Both the position numbers and the translations under genes were made by a program. The notes below the pieces were generated by a model. It searched no databases, was not told the DNA's origin, and saw only the letters and a list, made by a program, of their open reading frames with translations. From the NCBI RefSeq assembly GCF_000025325.1, contig NC_013743.1:248001-312000 (forward strand): 64,000 nucleotides of DNA. Reading direction: 5' to 3'. Shown one piece after another: positions 41,929 through 50,236 of the stretch (position 1 is the first letter of the stretch; the number at the start of each line of letters is the position of its first letter). The stretch comes from Haloterrigena turkmenica DSM 5511 (GTDB lineage: Archaea; Halobacteriota; Halobacteria; Halobacteriales; Natrialbaceae).

Positions 41929-43809
41929 TTACGCTTCCGGGTCGGGCAACGTAACAGAGAACGTCGATCCCTCACCCGGCGTAGATTCGACCCAGATGTC
42001 TCCCCCGTGGCGCTCGACGATACGTTCACAGAGCGCGAGCCCGATTCCGGTTCCAGCGTGTTCGTCGTTCGTGTGGAGGCTCTCGAAGACCTCGAAGATG
42101 CGGTCGGCATGGTCGGGATCGATCCCGATCCCCTCGTCGCGTACCGAGAGTATCCATTTCGCTCCATCGCGTTCGGCGGAGACGTGAATTCGCGGTGGTT
42201 CCTGGCCGCTGTATTCGATAGCGTTGGACAGTAAGTTCTGGAATACCTGTCGAAGCTGGTTGGCATCGCCCTCTACGGTGGGTAACCGTTCGCTGGTGAT
42301 TTCGGCACCGCTGTCGTCGACCCGGAGCTGGAGGTCCTCGCAGACATCTTCCAGCACTACATTGAGATCGACCGCCTGAAAGGGTTCACCCTCGGCCTCG
42401 ACTCGAGAGTACTCGAGCAGCCCCTGAATCATCTCCCGCATCCTGTCGGCACCCTCGACCGCGAACTCGAGAAACTCCTCGCCGTCTTCGTCGAACGCGT
42501 CGCCGTATCGGTTCTCGATGAGCCGTAGATAGCTCGACACCATCCGCAGCGGCTCCTGTAAGTCGTGCGAGGCCGCATAGGCGAACTGCTCGAGGCGTTC
42601 GTTCGACTCCTCCAGTCGCTCGACTAACTCCCTGAGCTGTCGCTCGCGTTCTTTGCGATCCGTGACGTCTCGGACGACCCCGACCGCACGCACTGGGTCC
42701 CCCTCGTCGTCGGAGTGGAACGCTCCTTGAGCCGAAATTTCGCGCTCCTCACCGTCGGTTCTGATGATCCGACACTCGAACTCCCATTTACCCGCCTCGA
42801 AGGCCTGCTCGAAGGATCGTTCCACGTTCTCACGGTCGTCCGGGTGAACGTGATCGAGAAACGTCTCGAAGGTCCACTCCTCGATCGGTTCCTCGTAGCC
42901 GAAGATGCGATCGTGCTGACGTGATCGGATGGGCGAGTCTTTCGTCTGCAGGTCGAGTTCCCACATGCCCATTTCTCCGGCCTCGAGCGCGAGCTGCAGT
43001 CGTTCTTCGTTTTCTTGGAGGTCTTCCGCCAGCTCCCGGAGGCGTTGCTCGCGCTTGGAAAGTCTGTCTTTCACGTCGGTTTGCTCTCGGAGCATACCCA
43101 GTTGGCGGTCGACCTCGCAGTCCGCCTTCTCGGGGCCGAAGAATTCCTTCGGTGGCGTGTAGTAGACGTTGCTACTGATCCGGTTATCGTGGATGAGGAG
43201 CGGATGAGTGCTGATGACGTCGCGGATCACGTCCGCGGGAAACCGCTCGCGATTGTACTGACAGAGCGCGATGCCGTCCGCATCGTCGAAGAGATAATTT
43301 GCCTTCGCCTCACATTTGACGAGTTCCTCGCCGTCGGGATCCTCTTCTAAGACGCTGCTCATCTCGCCGGTCATGCGGAGCGCCTCGTACTCTTCGGTGG
43401 CGTCCTCGATAGCAGCGTCGATGAACTCGAGCGTCTCGTCCGCGTCGAACGTCTCGTTGCGGAGGTAGGTCTCCTCTTCGTCGTGAATGGAGAGCTGTCC
43501 CGAGTCGAGGGCCGTATCGACATCGATATCGTAGGCCCGCATCGCTTCGATGACCTCCGCTCTGGTATTCTCGTACGTGATGTACAGGCACCGCTCGTCC
43601 CGTTCGAGTCCTTTGCGGATGAACGGGATAGCGGCCGCGAACTGCTCCTCTCGGGACTCGTAAATAAGCGCAAAGTGATCGTTAGCGTGTTCGTGGGCAT
43701 CGAGAGAAGGGGCTGAGCCACGCAACTCCGGGCTATACGTCAGCGTCTCAGACCCGGTTGCGGGATACCCCACTTCCGACTGAGCATCGGACTCGATCCG
43801 TTCACTCAT
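41929..43809 (-). CDS. MEDS-PAS sensor histidine kinase
   Basis: This 626-residue cytoplasmic kinase has an N-terminal MEDS sensory domain (about 35-215; HFALIYESREEQFAAAIPFI, RCLYITYENTRAEVIEAM), a coiled coil (REQTDVKDRLSKREQRLREL), a PAS/PAC domain (about 270-390; ending VRDVTDRKERERQ), HisKA with AYAASHDLQEPLRMV, and HATPase with LLSNAIEYS, DEGIGI and GTGIGLAL. The MEDS fold was first noted in DcmR and often senses hydrocarbons or volatile compounds. No response regulator is adjacent. It is a paralogue of the kinase at 26472. Confidence 0.95.
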   Translation of the reverse strand: MSERIESDAQSEVGYPATGSETLTYSPELRGSAPSLDAHEHANDHFALIYESREEQFAAAIPFIRKGLERDERCLYITYENTRAEVIEAMRAYDIDVDTALDSGQLSIHDEEETYLRNETFDADETLEFIDAAIEDATEEYEALRMTGEMSSVLEEDPDGEELVKCEAKANYLFDDADGIALCQYNRERFPADVIRDVISTHPLLIHDNRISSNVYYTPPKEFFGPEKADCEVDRQLGMLREQTDVKDRLSKREQRLRELAEDLQENEERLQLALEAGEMGMWELDLQTKDSPIRSRQHDRIFGYEEPIEEWTFETFLDHVHPDDRENVERSFEQAFEAGKWEFECRIIRTDGEEREISAQGAFHSDDEGDPVRAVGVVRDVTDRKERERQLRELVERLEESNERLEQFAYAASHDLQEPLRMVSSYLRLIENRYGDAFDEDGEEFLEFAVEGADRMREMIQGLLEYSRVEAEGEPFQAVDLNVVLEDVCEDLQLRVDDSGAEITSERLPTVEGDANQLRQVFQNLLSNAIEYSGQEPPRIHVSAERDGAKWILSVRDEGIGIDPDHADRIFEVFESLHTNDEHAGTGIGLALCERIVERHGGDIWVESTPGEGSTFSVTLPDPEA

Positions 43810-44075
43810 TGGAAATCGATAGTGGGCTGGTGCAGTTAAAATTGCGTATTTTTAGTCAGATAGACGTCACTACGTCTCGTTCGGTGGATCTCGACTGACT
43901 TCGCATTCGCGACAGACGCGTACTGAACGGTCGGGGTCGTTCTCGCGGGCGCATCAGAAACAGTCCGATTTCTGCGGATGTTTTCGCGCCAGCGCGGGAC
44001 CGCCGGTCCCCTCTCCCGCTCGAGTGGAAATAGCTGGACGAGGAGCCCGGACTCGGTCCTGGCACTGTGTACGTT

Positions 44076-45167
44076 TTAGGCCCGCACGCGGCGTCGCTCG
44101 AGGTCGGCCTCGAGTCCGCGCGCGGCCTCGAGTCGCAGGTCCTTCGCGCGGCGTTTCGAGAGCCGCGAGTCGGGGAGGCGGCTCGCGAGCGGATCGTACG
44201 CCGACGGCTCGAAGCCGAGGTTCTGCAGGTAGTTCCGGACGCCCGCGTTCTCGAGGCCGTCGTGGATCGCGGCGTCGGTGACCGTCTCGACGCTGTCGAA
44301 CAACGGGAGGGTCACCGAACCCTCGTTGTTACCGTGGGTGTCGGTCGGGTCGCCGTCACCGATTGTGGTCCCGCGGGCGTCGGCGCGGCTGACGAGCGAG
44401 CGGACCGTCTCGGCGAGGCGCAGCACCTGACTCGGCAGGGCCGTGTCGGGCGAGCGCCACTCGACGGTCGGCATCGCTTTCCGCAGTTGGACCGGCGTCC
44501 AGACCGCGTCGTAGGGGGCGAACTCGTCGTCGAACGCCGCCGAATCGACGCCGCGCTCGAGCGCGCGCTCGCGGAAGCAGTCGTAGGCGGTCTCGAGTTC
44601 TTCCTCCCACTCGGCAGCGCTGTCGACGTAGGGCCAGAGCTGGCCCTGGTCGGGACAGGGCTCGTAACACGAGCGCCGATAGAGGAACGGCCGGGCGCAC
44701 TCGAGAATGTGCTCGCCGCGGTAGTGCGAGGAACTGTTCACGAGCGCGAAGGCGGGATCGAGCGCCGTCAGCATATTCAACTGGTCGGCGACGTTCGATT
44801 GCTCGAAGTGCATGTGCGTGCCCGCACAGACTCGCGCGTCGTCGAACGCCGGGCCGACGATCCGTCGCTGGAGGTCGGTCCCCCGCTTGTCGCGGTAGGG
44901 GATCTCCGACGGGGCGGCGTGCAGCGGCGTCGCCAGCGGGACGAGTCGCTTGTCCCGTTCGCGGGCCGCGTCGACTATCTCCTCGATCAGGCCGAGGAAC
45001 TCCTCGCGGAGCTCGGCCATCGACGAGCAGGGCGTCGTCTTGATCTCGAGCATCGGTTCGACGAACTCTGGATCGATCTGTTCGGAGTAATCGAGCAGTG
45101 ATCCGGGTGAAACCAGGTCGCCGTCGTCGTCGATGACCCAGTATTCCACCTCGAGGCTTGTGTTCAT
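44076..45167 (-). CDS. GCS2-family glutamate-cysteine ligase-like enzyme
   Basis: This 363-residue protein starts at ATG 45167 (MNTSLEVEYWVIDDDGDLVS). GCS2/YbdK hallmarks: E-x-E start LEVEYWVID, EPMLEIKTTPCSSMAEL, and the metal/substrate strand DARVCAGTHMHFEQ, followed by ECARPFLYRRSC and VEWRSPDT. The family ligates glutamate to cysteine or similar amines; haloarchaea use gamma-glutamylcysteine as main thiol. The sequence differs from what I recall of typical haloarchaeal GshA, so it may be a paralogue with other amine acceptors. Extended frames upstream have no homology. Confidence 0.82.
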   Translation of the reverse strand: MNTSLEVEYWVIDDDGDLVSPGSLLDYSEQIDPEFVEPMLEIKTTPCSSMAELREEFLGLIEEIVDAARERDKRLVPLATPLHAAPSEIPYRDKRGTDLQRRIVGPAFDDARVCAGTHMHFEQSNVADQLNMLTALDPAFALVNSSSHYRGEHILECARPFLYRRSCYEPCPDQGQLWPYVDSAAEWEEELETAYDCFRERALERGVDSAAFDDEFAPYDAVWTPVQLRKAMPTVEWRSPDTALPSQVLRLAETVRSLVSRADARGTTIGDGDPTDTHGNNEGSVTLPLFDSVETVTDAAIHDGLENAGVRNYLQNLGFEPSAYDPLASRLPDSRLSKRRAKDLRLEAARGLEADLERRRVRA

Positions 45168-45572
45168 GGATGTCTCCGTTGGCTGCTGTGTCGAGTGGCC
45201 CTCGAGCAAGCCGTCACCGGGCCACGACTGATGGACGGCGCCGACGGCCGCGGGGGGACGGTCGCGGGCCGGCGCCGGGTGGTTCTGTTCCGTACTGTCA
45301 GGATTGGCCGGTTTCGCTTGAAGCGGTTGAGCCTGCGTACGCCGGGCAGATAGTATCCGTCTCAGCCCTTCAACCACGGAAATACTGATGATACGGCGAA
45401 ACCGGTTGTCCGTTCGAGCGACACGTCGATGATGTGTCGGCACGCGCACTGCCGCTATCGCGGGACGTTCGTCCGAGGGCCGGCGACCGCAGCGCCCGGT
45501 AACACGCGTGTTACGTAGTTGACCCGGCGTCTCTGCGGGGTTCATACGGCTGCGGTAACATTCTGTAACTAC
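45168..45572. other. 405-nt intergenic region with 16-bp palindrome
   Basis: Divergent region between the GCS2-family gene and the flavoprotein operon. It contains GTAACACGCGTGTTAC at 45499-45514 and GTAAC repeats at 45555-45569, just before the operon's start codon. No gene was recognised. Confidence 0.6.
45499..45514. promoter_or_regulatory. Perfect palindrome GTAACACGCGTGTTAC, candidate operator
   Basis: A 16-nt perfect palindrome lies 59 nt upstream of the ATG of the flavoprotein gene. A related pair of GTAAC words (GTAACATTCTGTAAC, 45555-45569) sits immediately before the start. Strong dyad symmetry suggests a dimeric HTH repressor. Confidence 0.6.
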
Positions 45573-46343
45573 ATGAGCGACGAGACGTCTGCGGACGAAT
45601 CCGAACGGAACGCATCTGTGATCGTCATCGGCGGCGGCCCCGCCGGCCTCAGCGCCGCGCTCTTCACCGCGAAGAACGGCCTCGAGACGACGGTGTTCGA
45701 CGCCGACGAGACCTGGATGCACAAGGCACACCTGTTCAACTACCTGGGAATCGGCTCGGTCGGCGGCAGCGAGTTCATGGCCACCGCGCGCCAGCAGGTC
45801 GACGACTTCGGCGCGGACCGGCGACAGGGCGAGGAAGTGACCGCGGTCGGCGACTCCGGCGAGGGCTTCGTCGTCGAGACCAGCGTTGCGTCGGAGACGC
45901 AACGAGCAGACGGCGATAGCGCGGAGCAAAGTCGAGGGAAATCGGAGAGTTCCCGACCTTCGGGAGACGACGTCTCCCGAGACTCCGCGGACCGTTCGAG
46001 CGGGCGACGCTCGCGAGAAGAAGCCGCCGACGACGACGGCGAGTACGAGGCCGACTACGTGGTCCTCGCGACGGGCGCGAACCGCGACCTCGCGGAAGAA
46101 CTGGGCGTCGACTTCGCCGAGAACGGCACCGTCGATGTCGGCGTCGAGATGGAGACCAGCGTCGAGGGCGCCTACGCGACGGGCGCGATGGTCCGCCCCG
46201 AGGAGTGGCAGGCCGCCATCGCCGTCGGCGACGGTGCCGCCGCAGCACTCAACATCCTCTCGAGCGAACGGGGAGAACACTACCACGACTTCGACGTTCC
46301 CGCGGACGCCGAGCGCGTCTTCGGTGAACTGGTCGCGGAGTAA
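45573..46343 (+). CDS. TrxR-like FAD oxidoreductase with palindrome-encoded insert
   Basis: This 256-residue protein has an N-terminal FAD motif VIVIGGGPAGLSAALF, the ATG-type motif DYVVLATGANRDL and a C-terminal FAD motif EGAYATGAMVRPEEWQ. It is related to thioredoxin reductase but short, lacking the C-x-x-C disulfide and a clear NADPH domain. Residues about 108-157 form a hydrophilic Ser/Arg/Asp insert encoded by three perfect DNA hairpins. The first gene of an operon (6 nt to the VOC gene), probably redox support for the dioxygenase. Start ATG 45573. Confidence 0.85.
   Translation: MSDETSADESERNASVIVIGGGPAGLSAALFTAKNGLETTVFDADETWMHKAHLFNYLGIGSVGGSEFMATARQQVDDFGADRRQGEEVTAVGDSGEGFVVETSVASETQRADGDSAEQSRGKSESSRPSGDDVSRDSADRSSGRRSREEAADDDGEYEADYVVLATGANRDLAEELGVDFAENGTVDVGVEMETSVEGAYATGAMVRPEEWQAAIAVGDGAAAALNILSSERGEHYHDFDVPADAERVFGELVAE
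45884..46013 (+). repeat. Three perfect hairpins inside a coding sequence
   Basis: CGTTGCGTC-GGA-GACGCAACG (45884-45904), CGGGAGACG-A-CGTCTCCCG (45961-45979) and CGAGCG-GGCGA-CGCTCG (45997-46013). The segment keeps the reading frame and encodes the non-conserved insert of the flavoprotein. Confidence 0.75.
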
Positions 46344-46348
46344 CACCC

Positions 46349-46969
46349 ATGTCACAGGATCACCCGAACCCAGTCACGCCCGAACTGCCCGACAGCCCCG
46401 TCCACACGACCGGAACCGACCACATCACCATCTGGGGTAGCAACGAGGCCGACACGATCGAGTTCTACCGCGACCTGCTCGGCATGCCCCTCGTGCTCCG
46501 CCAGCCGAACCTCGACGACCCCTCTCAGACCCACCTGTTCTTCGACACGGGTGACGGCCGGATCCTGACGTTCTTCGTCAGCGACGACCGCCCCTCCGCC
46601 CGCGGCCAGCGGGCCGGCGTCGGCGCCGTCCACCACCTCTGTTTCAGCGTCGACCCCGACGAGTACGAGGAGACGATGCAGGCCTTAGAAGACGCAGGCC
46701 ACGGCTACAACGTCTTCGACCGGGGCATCTTCCACTCGATCTACACCCGCGACAACAACGGCCTCGTGATCGAGCTCTCGACGGACAAGTACGAGATCCC
46801 CGACGACCGCCGCGGCGAGGTCTTAGCGAAGGCCCAGGAGCTCCGCGAGGAGGACGGCGCCGACTACGCCAAGGACGAACACCTCCGCGGGGCGATCGAG
46901 GCGCTCGGCCTCGAGGTCGTCGAACACGACCTGCCCGACGCCGACGCCGGCGTCGGTGGTGTCGAATGA
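46349..46969 (+). CDS. VOC-family protein, ring-cleavage dioxygenase/glyoxalase-like
   Basis: This 206-residue protein has one VOC module: TTGTDHITIWGSNEADTIEF (first metal His in DHIT), YRDLLGMPLVLRQPN, VGAVHHLCFSVDPDEYEE (second His), and YTRDNNGLVIELSTDK with the acidic ligand Glu. It resembles MhqO/YkcA-type putative extradiol dioxygenases in bacilli. A C-terminal helical extension of about 40 residues is acidic. It lies 6 nt after the flavoprotein and overlaps the esterase gene by 4 nt, so all three are co-translated. Confidence 0.88.
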   Translation: MSQDHPNPVTPELPDSPVHTTGTDHITIWGSNEADTIEFYRDLLGMPLVLRQPNLDDPSQTHLFFDTGDGRILTFFVSDDRPSARGQRAGVGAVHHLCFSVDPDEYEETMQALEDAGHGYNVFDRGIFHSIYTRDNNGLVIELSTDKYEIPDDRRGEVLAKAQELREEDGADYAKDEHLRGAIEALGLEVVEHDLPDADAGVGGVE

Positions 46970-47634
46970 GCGTCGGTGACGGCGCCGACGGCCCCCACCA
47001 GGGCCAGCCGCTCGTGACGGGCGGCACTGCCCTCGAGGACGCCGAGGCCGCGATCGTCCTCACCCACGGCCGCGGCGCGACCGCCCAGGGGATGATCCAG
47101 ATAGCGAACGAAGTGGGTCGGGAGGGCGTCGCCTTCCTCGCGCCGCAGGCGGCCCGGAAGACGTGGTACCCGAACTCCTTCCTCGAACCCGTCGAGCGCA
47201 ACGAGCCCGGCCGAACGTCGGGCCTGCGGGCGATCGGCGACGCGATTTCGGAAGCGAACGACGCCGGCATCCCGACCGAGCGCGTCATGCTGATGGGGTT
47301 CTCGCAGGGGGCCTGCCTCGCCAGCGAGTTCGTCGCGCGCGACCCGCGACGGTACGGCGGCCTCGCCGCCCTGAGCGGCGGCCTCATCGGCGAGGACGTC
47401 GATCCCGACGACTACCTCGCCGACGATCCGGACCTCGAGGAGACACCCGTCTTCCTCGGCTGCAGCGACGTCGACCCCCACATCCCCGAGGAGCGTGTCC
47501 ACGAGACGGCCGACGTCCTCGAGTCCATGAACGCCGACGTCACCAAACGGCTCTACGAGGGCATGGGACACGGCGTCAACGAGGACGAACTCGAGTTCGT
47601 CTCCGGAATGGTTGCGGACCTCGTCGACGACTGA
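46966..47634 (+). CDS. Phospholipase/carboxylesterase family alpha/beta hydrolase
   Basis: This 222-residue serine hydrolase has the oxyanion segment VLTHGRGATAQGM, nucleophile Ser in LMGFSQGACLASE, Asp in FLGCSDVDPHIPEERV and His in YEGMGHGVNEDEL. The fold and motifs match the YpfH/MhqD carboxylesterase group. Operon with a VOC dioxygenase and flavoprotein mirrors bacterial mhq quinone-resistance gene pairs. The likely substrates are esters or ring-cleavage products; unproven. Confidence 0.92.
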   Translation: MSVGDGADGPHQGQPLVTGGTALEDAEAAIVLTHGRGATAQGMIQIANEVGREGVAFLAPQAARKTWYPNSFLEPVERNEPGRTSGLRAIGDAISEANDAGIPTERVMLMGFSQGACLASEFVARDPRRYGGLAALSGGLIGEDVDPDDYLADDPDLEETPVFLGCSDVDPHIPEERVHETADVLESMNADVTKRLYEGMGHGVNEDELEFVSGMVADLVDD

Positions 47635-47740
47635 CCCTCGATCCCCCGTTCGCCGAACCGTTCTTCCGACGTTCCGCCGCGAGTGACACTCACTGCCGCC
47701 GTGACTGGCGCTTATCCACCTCAACGGCGTAGGTCCGCGT

Positions 47741-48250
47741 ATGGAACCGAACGGCACGGACCGGCGCGGCACGGACAGGCGAGCGGTCCTGTCGACGGTA
47801 GCCGGCGCGGTCGCGGCCGTCTCCGTCGCCGGCTGTCTGGGCGGCGCGGACTCGGAGGACGACGAACCCGAACCCGGGCTCGATCAGGCGACGGCGGTCG
47901 AGGGCGACACCGACCCCGAGGCGTGGCGCGACGTCGAGTCGCTCCGGTTCGACGGCTACGTCGGCGGCTGGCTCGGCCTCGAGCCGAGCGCGATCGAGGG
48001 CGTCGAGAACCCGACGCTCGTCCTCGTCGAGGGTCGCGAGTACGAGGTCACCTGGGAGAACAAGGACGGCATTCACCACAACTTCGCGTTCTGGGACGAA
48101 GACCGCGAGGTCGTCGAGGACTACTCGACCGACGGCACCGACGTCGAGGGAGAGCGCGAGACGCTCGTCTTCGAGGCGACCCCAGAGATGGACACCTACC
48201 GCTGTGAGTACCAGCCGGCGGGACAGAAGGGCCCCGTCGAACTGATATAG
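47741..48250 (+). CDS. Cupredoxin-fold lipoprotein with altered copper site
   Basis: This 169-residue protein has Tat/lipobox (TDRRAVLST, lipobox SVAGC at about residue 32) and a C-terminal cupredoxin domain (about 75-169). The first His ligand is in GIHHNFAFW (His112/113) and the Cys in TYRCEYQPAGQKGPVEL (Cys155). In plastocyanin-type domains His follows at +3 and Met at +8; here Gln158 and Lys163 occur instead. It is therefore a halocyanin relative that may not bind copper in type 1 fashion. Convergent with the UspA gene, 6 nt apart. Confidence 0.8.
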   Translation: MEPNGTDRRGTDRRAVLSTVAGAVAAVSVAGCLGGADSEDDEPEPGLDQATAVEGDTDPEAWRDVESLRFDGYVGGWLGLEPSAIEGVENPTLVLVEGREYEVTWENKDGIHHNFAFWDEDREVVEDYSTDGTDVEGERETLVFEATPEMDTYRCEYQPAGQKGPVELI

Positions 48251-48256
48251 CGAGGC

Positions 48257-48673
48257 TCACCGAACGAGGGTCACCGAGACGGGGGCGCGCCGAACGATCC
48301 GTTCGGCGACGCTGCCCAGCAGGATCCGCGAGACGCCCTTCCGACCGTGGCTACCGACGAGGATGTGGTCGACGTCGTTCTCCTCCGCGTACTTGACGAC
48401 CTCTCGAGCGGGATCGCCGGAGGCGACCTCCATTCGGAAGTCGACGCCGCTCGTATCGACGAGGTCCATCAGGTCCTCGCGCAGTTTCGCGGCGGCCTCC
48501 TCCTCGCGGTCGTCGAGTAAGTCCTGAATGGCCCTGATGCTCGCTTCCGTGTAGCCGTCGGCGAACTCGACGACGCGCAGGAGGGTGATCTCCTCGTCGG
48601 CGTATTCGTCGAACGCGTATTCTACTGCCTTCTGTGCGGGCGCGGAGCCGTCGTATGCGACGAGGACTTTCAT
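48257..48673 (-). CDS. Universal stress protein UspA family
   Basis: This 138-residue protein starts at ATG 48673 (MKVLVAYDGSAPAQKAVEYA). It carries the ATP-binding signature G-x2-G-x9-G-S in GSHGRKGVSRILLGSVAERI and ends RRAPVSVTLVR. Single UspA domain of normal length; forms dimers and binds ATP. One of the many Usp copies typical for haloarchaea. The extended start at 48700 is unlikely. Confidence 0.94.
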   Translation of the reverse strand: MKVLVAYDGSAPAQKAVEYAFDEYADEEITLLRVVEFADGYTEASIRAIQDLLDDREEEAAAKLREDLMDLVDTSGVDFRMEVASGDPAREVVKYAEENDVDHILVGSHGRKGVSRILLGSVAERIVRRAPVSVTLVR

Positions 48674-48802
48674 GGTTCCGGATACTGCCGCGATTGACAT
48701 AAAGCCGGCCGCTGGGAACCGGGGTCGGGACGGCGTCTCGGCGTCCGCTCGAGCGACCGTCAGCCGTCGCCGCCGAACGGGCCGATCGATCGAAGGGAGC
48801 GC

Positions 48803-49981
48803 TCAGTGCCCGAAGAGCGGAACGAACTCGAACAGCACGAACGCCCCGACCGTCGCGACGATCGGGACGACGTTCTGCATCACGACGACCCGGGCCGTCG
48901 TCGAGGGATCGAACAGCGACGCCGCCTTCGGCGCGTCGGCGGTCTCCTGCGCGCTGGACGCCGGCGAACCGTGCTCCCCGTCGGCGGCCAGCGCGCCGAC
49001 GGCGGTCGGCGCGTCCTCGCGGCGGGCGACGTCGGAGAGCGTCGGCGTCCGGGACGCCCGTCCCCAACCCAGTCCGACGATGCTCATCGTCGCCACGATG
49101 ACGAAGCTCGCGGGGATGCCGACCGCCGAGAGGCTCACAACGATCGCCGAACTGATGACGGCGACGACGATCGCCGCCGGCAGCGGCAGCGCCGTGATGT
49201 CGTTGCCTAGCGTCTCGAGGGTCCGCCGGGCGATCGTGAATGCGCCGACGGCGACGGCGGCCGAGCCGAGCAGGAGCAGCGGGTCGAGTTCCAGTTCGCC
49301 GGTCGCGTACAACGGCGCGACGGCGTTTGCGATGTTGCTCGTCCCCGAGGCGTAGGCCATCAGACAACCGACGGCGACGACGGTAACCGCCCCCGATAGC
49401 TCGCGTCGCCCGTCGGTCGATTCGACGTCGGGCCGCGGCGTAATTCCCGACGAAACCACCCGTACGAGCGGTCGCTCTCGCCGACCTTCCTCGAGCGCGA
49501 GCCACGCGTGCAGCCGCGGATACCAGTACCGACCGACGACGCCGGCGACCCAGAAACCGACGACCGGTGCGAGGAGCCACCACGTGACGATCTCGCCGAG
49601 CACGGCGCGGTTGAGTTCGCCGGCCGCAAAGCCCAGCGCGGCGACCGCGCCGACGGCGGTCATCGACGTCGAGGTGGGGACGCCCGCGTAGTTGCCCAGG
49701 AACAACGCCCCGCCGATCACCAGCAGGACGGCGGCGCTCGAGCGAAGCGTGAAGACCGACTGATCCCGAAGGAGATCGCCCGCGAGCGTGTCGACGACTT
49801 CCGGACCGACGGTCAGGGCGCCAGCGAAGAAACAGACGGACATGAGCGCCGCCGCGACGACCTTGCCAATTACGCCGGCCCCAACGGCGGGGCCGAACGC
49901 CGGTCCAGTCGTCGACCCACCGATGTTGTACCCGACGAAGGCCGCGACGAGCAGCCCGACGGCGAGCAACAGCGCGGACAT
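48803..49981 (-). CDS. PiT-family inorganic phosphate transporter
   Basis: This 392-residue membrane protein starts at ATG 49981 (MSALLLAVGLLVAAFVGYNI). It has two homologous halves with the PiT signatures VGYNIGGSTTGPAFGPAVGA and CLMAYASGTSNIANAVAPLY (G-x-N-D/N-x-A-N-A-type motifs), and ASMPTSMT-like GVPTSTSMTAVGAVAALGFA. About ten helices; a hydrophilic loop of ~90 residues separates the last helix. The family co-transports phosphate with H+ or Na+. No PhoU-like gene is adjacent. Confidence 0.9.
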   Translation of the reverse strand: MSALLLAVGLLVAAFVGYNIGGSTTGPAFGPAVGAGVIGKVVAAALMSVCFFAGALTVGPEVVDTLAGDLLRDQSVFTLRSSAAVLLVIGGALFLGNYAGVPTSTSMTAVGAVAALGFAAGELNRAVLGEIVTWWLLAPVVGFWVAGVVGRYWYPRLHAWLALEEGRRERPLVRVVSSGITPRPDVESTDGRRELSGAVTVVAVGCLMAYASGTSNIANAVAPLYATGELELDPLLLLGSAAVAVGAFTIARRTLETLGNDITALPLPAAIVVAVISSAIVVSLSAVGIPASFVIVATMSIVGLGWGRASRTPTLSDVARREDAPTAVGALAADGEHGSPASSAQETADAPKAASLFDPSTTARVVVMQNVVPIVATVGAFVLFEFVPLFGH

Positions 49982-50236
49982 AGACGTTCGGTACGTCAAT
50001 ACGTTATGTGAAATATTTGTGGATTATGGAACTGACATACTCGAGGCCCCGCCGTCGCTCTCGGCGATGATCGGTATCCATTTCGAGTTCGATTCGGCGA
50101 GTACTCACGCAAAAACTTCGATGAAAATACCGGAAGCGCACGACGCTTCCGAACCCGCGCTCACGTCGTTCGCGAGGAAGCCGCGACTCGCGGTTCGCTC
50201 CGCTCACCGATCGGAATCTCGGCGTTTTCGCTCCGC

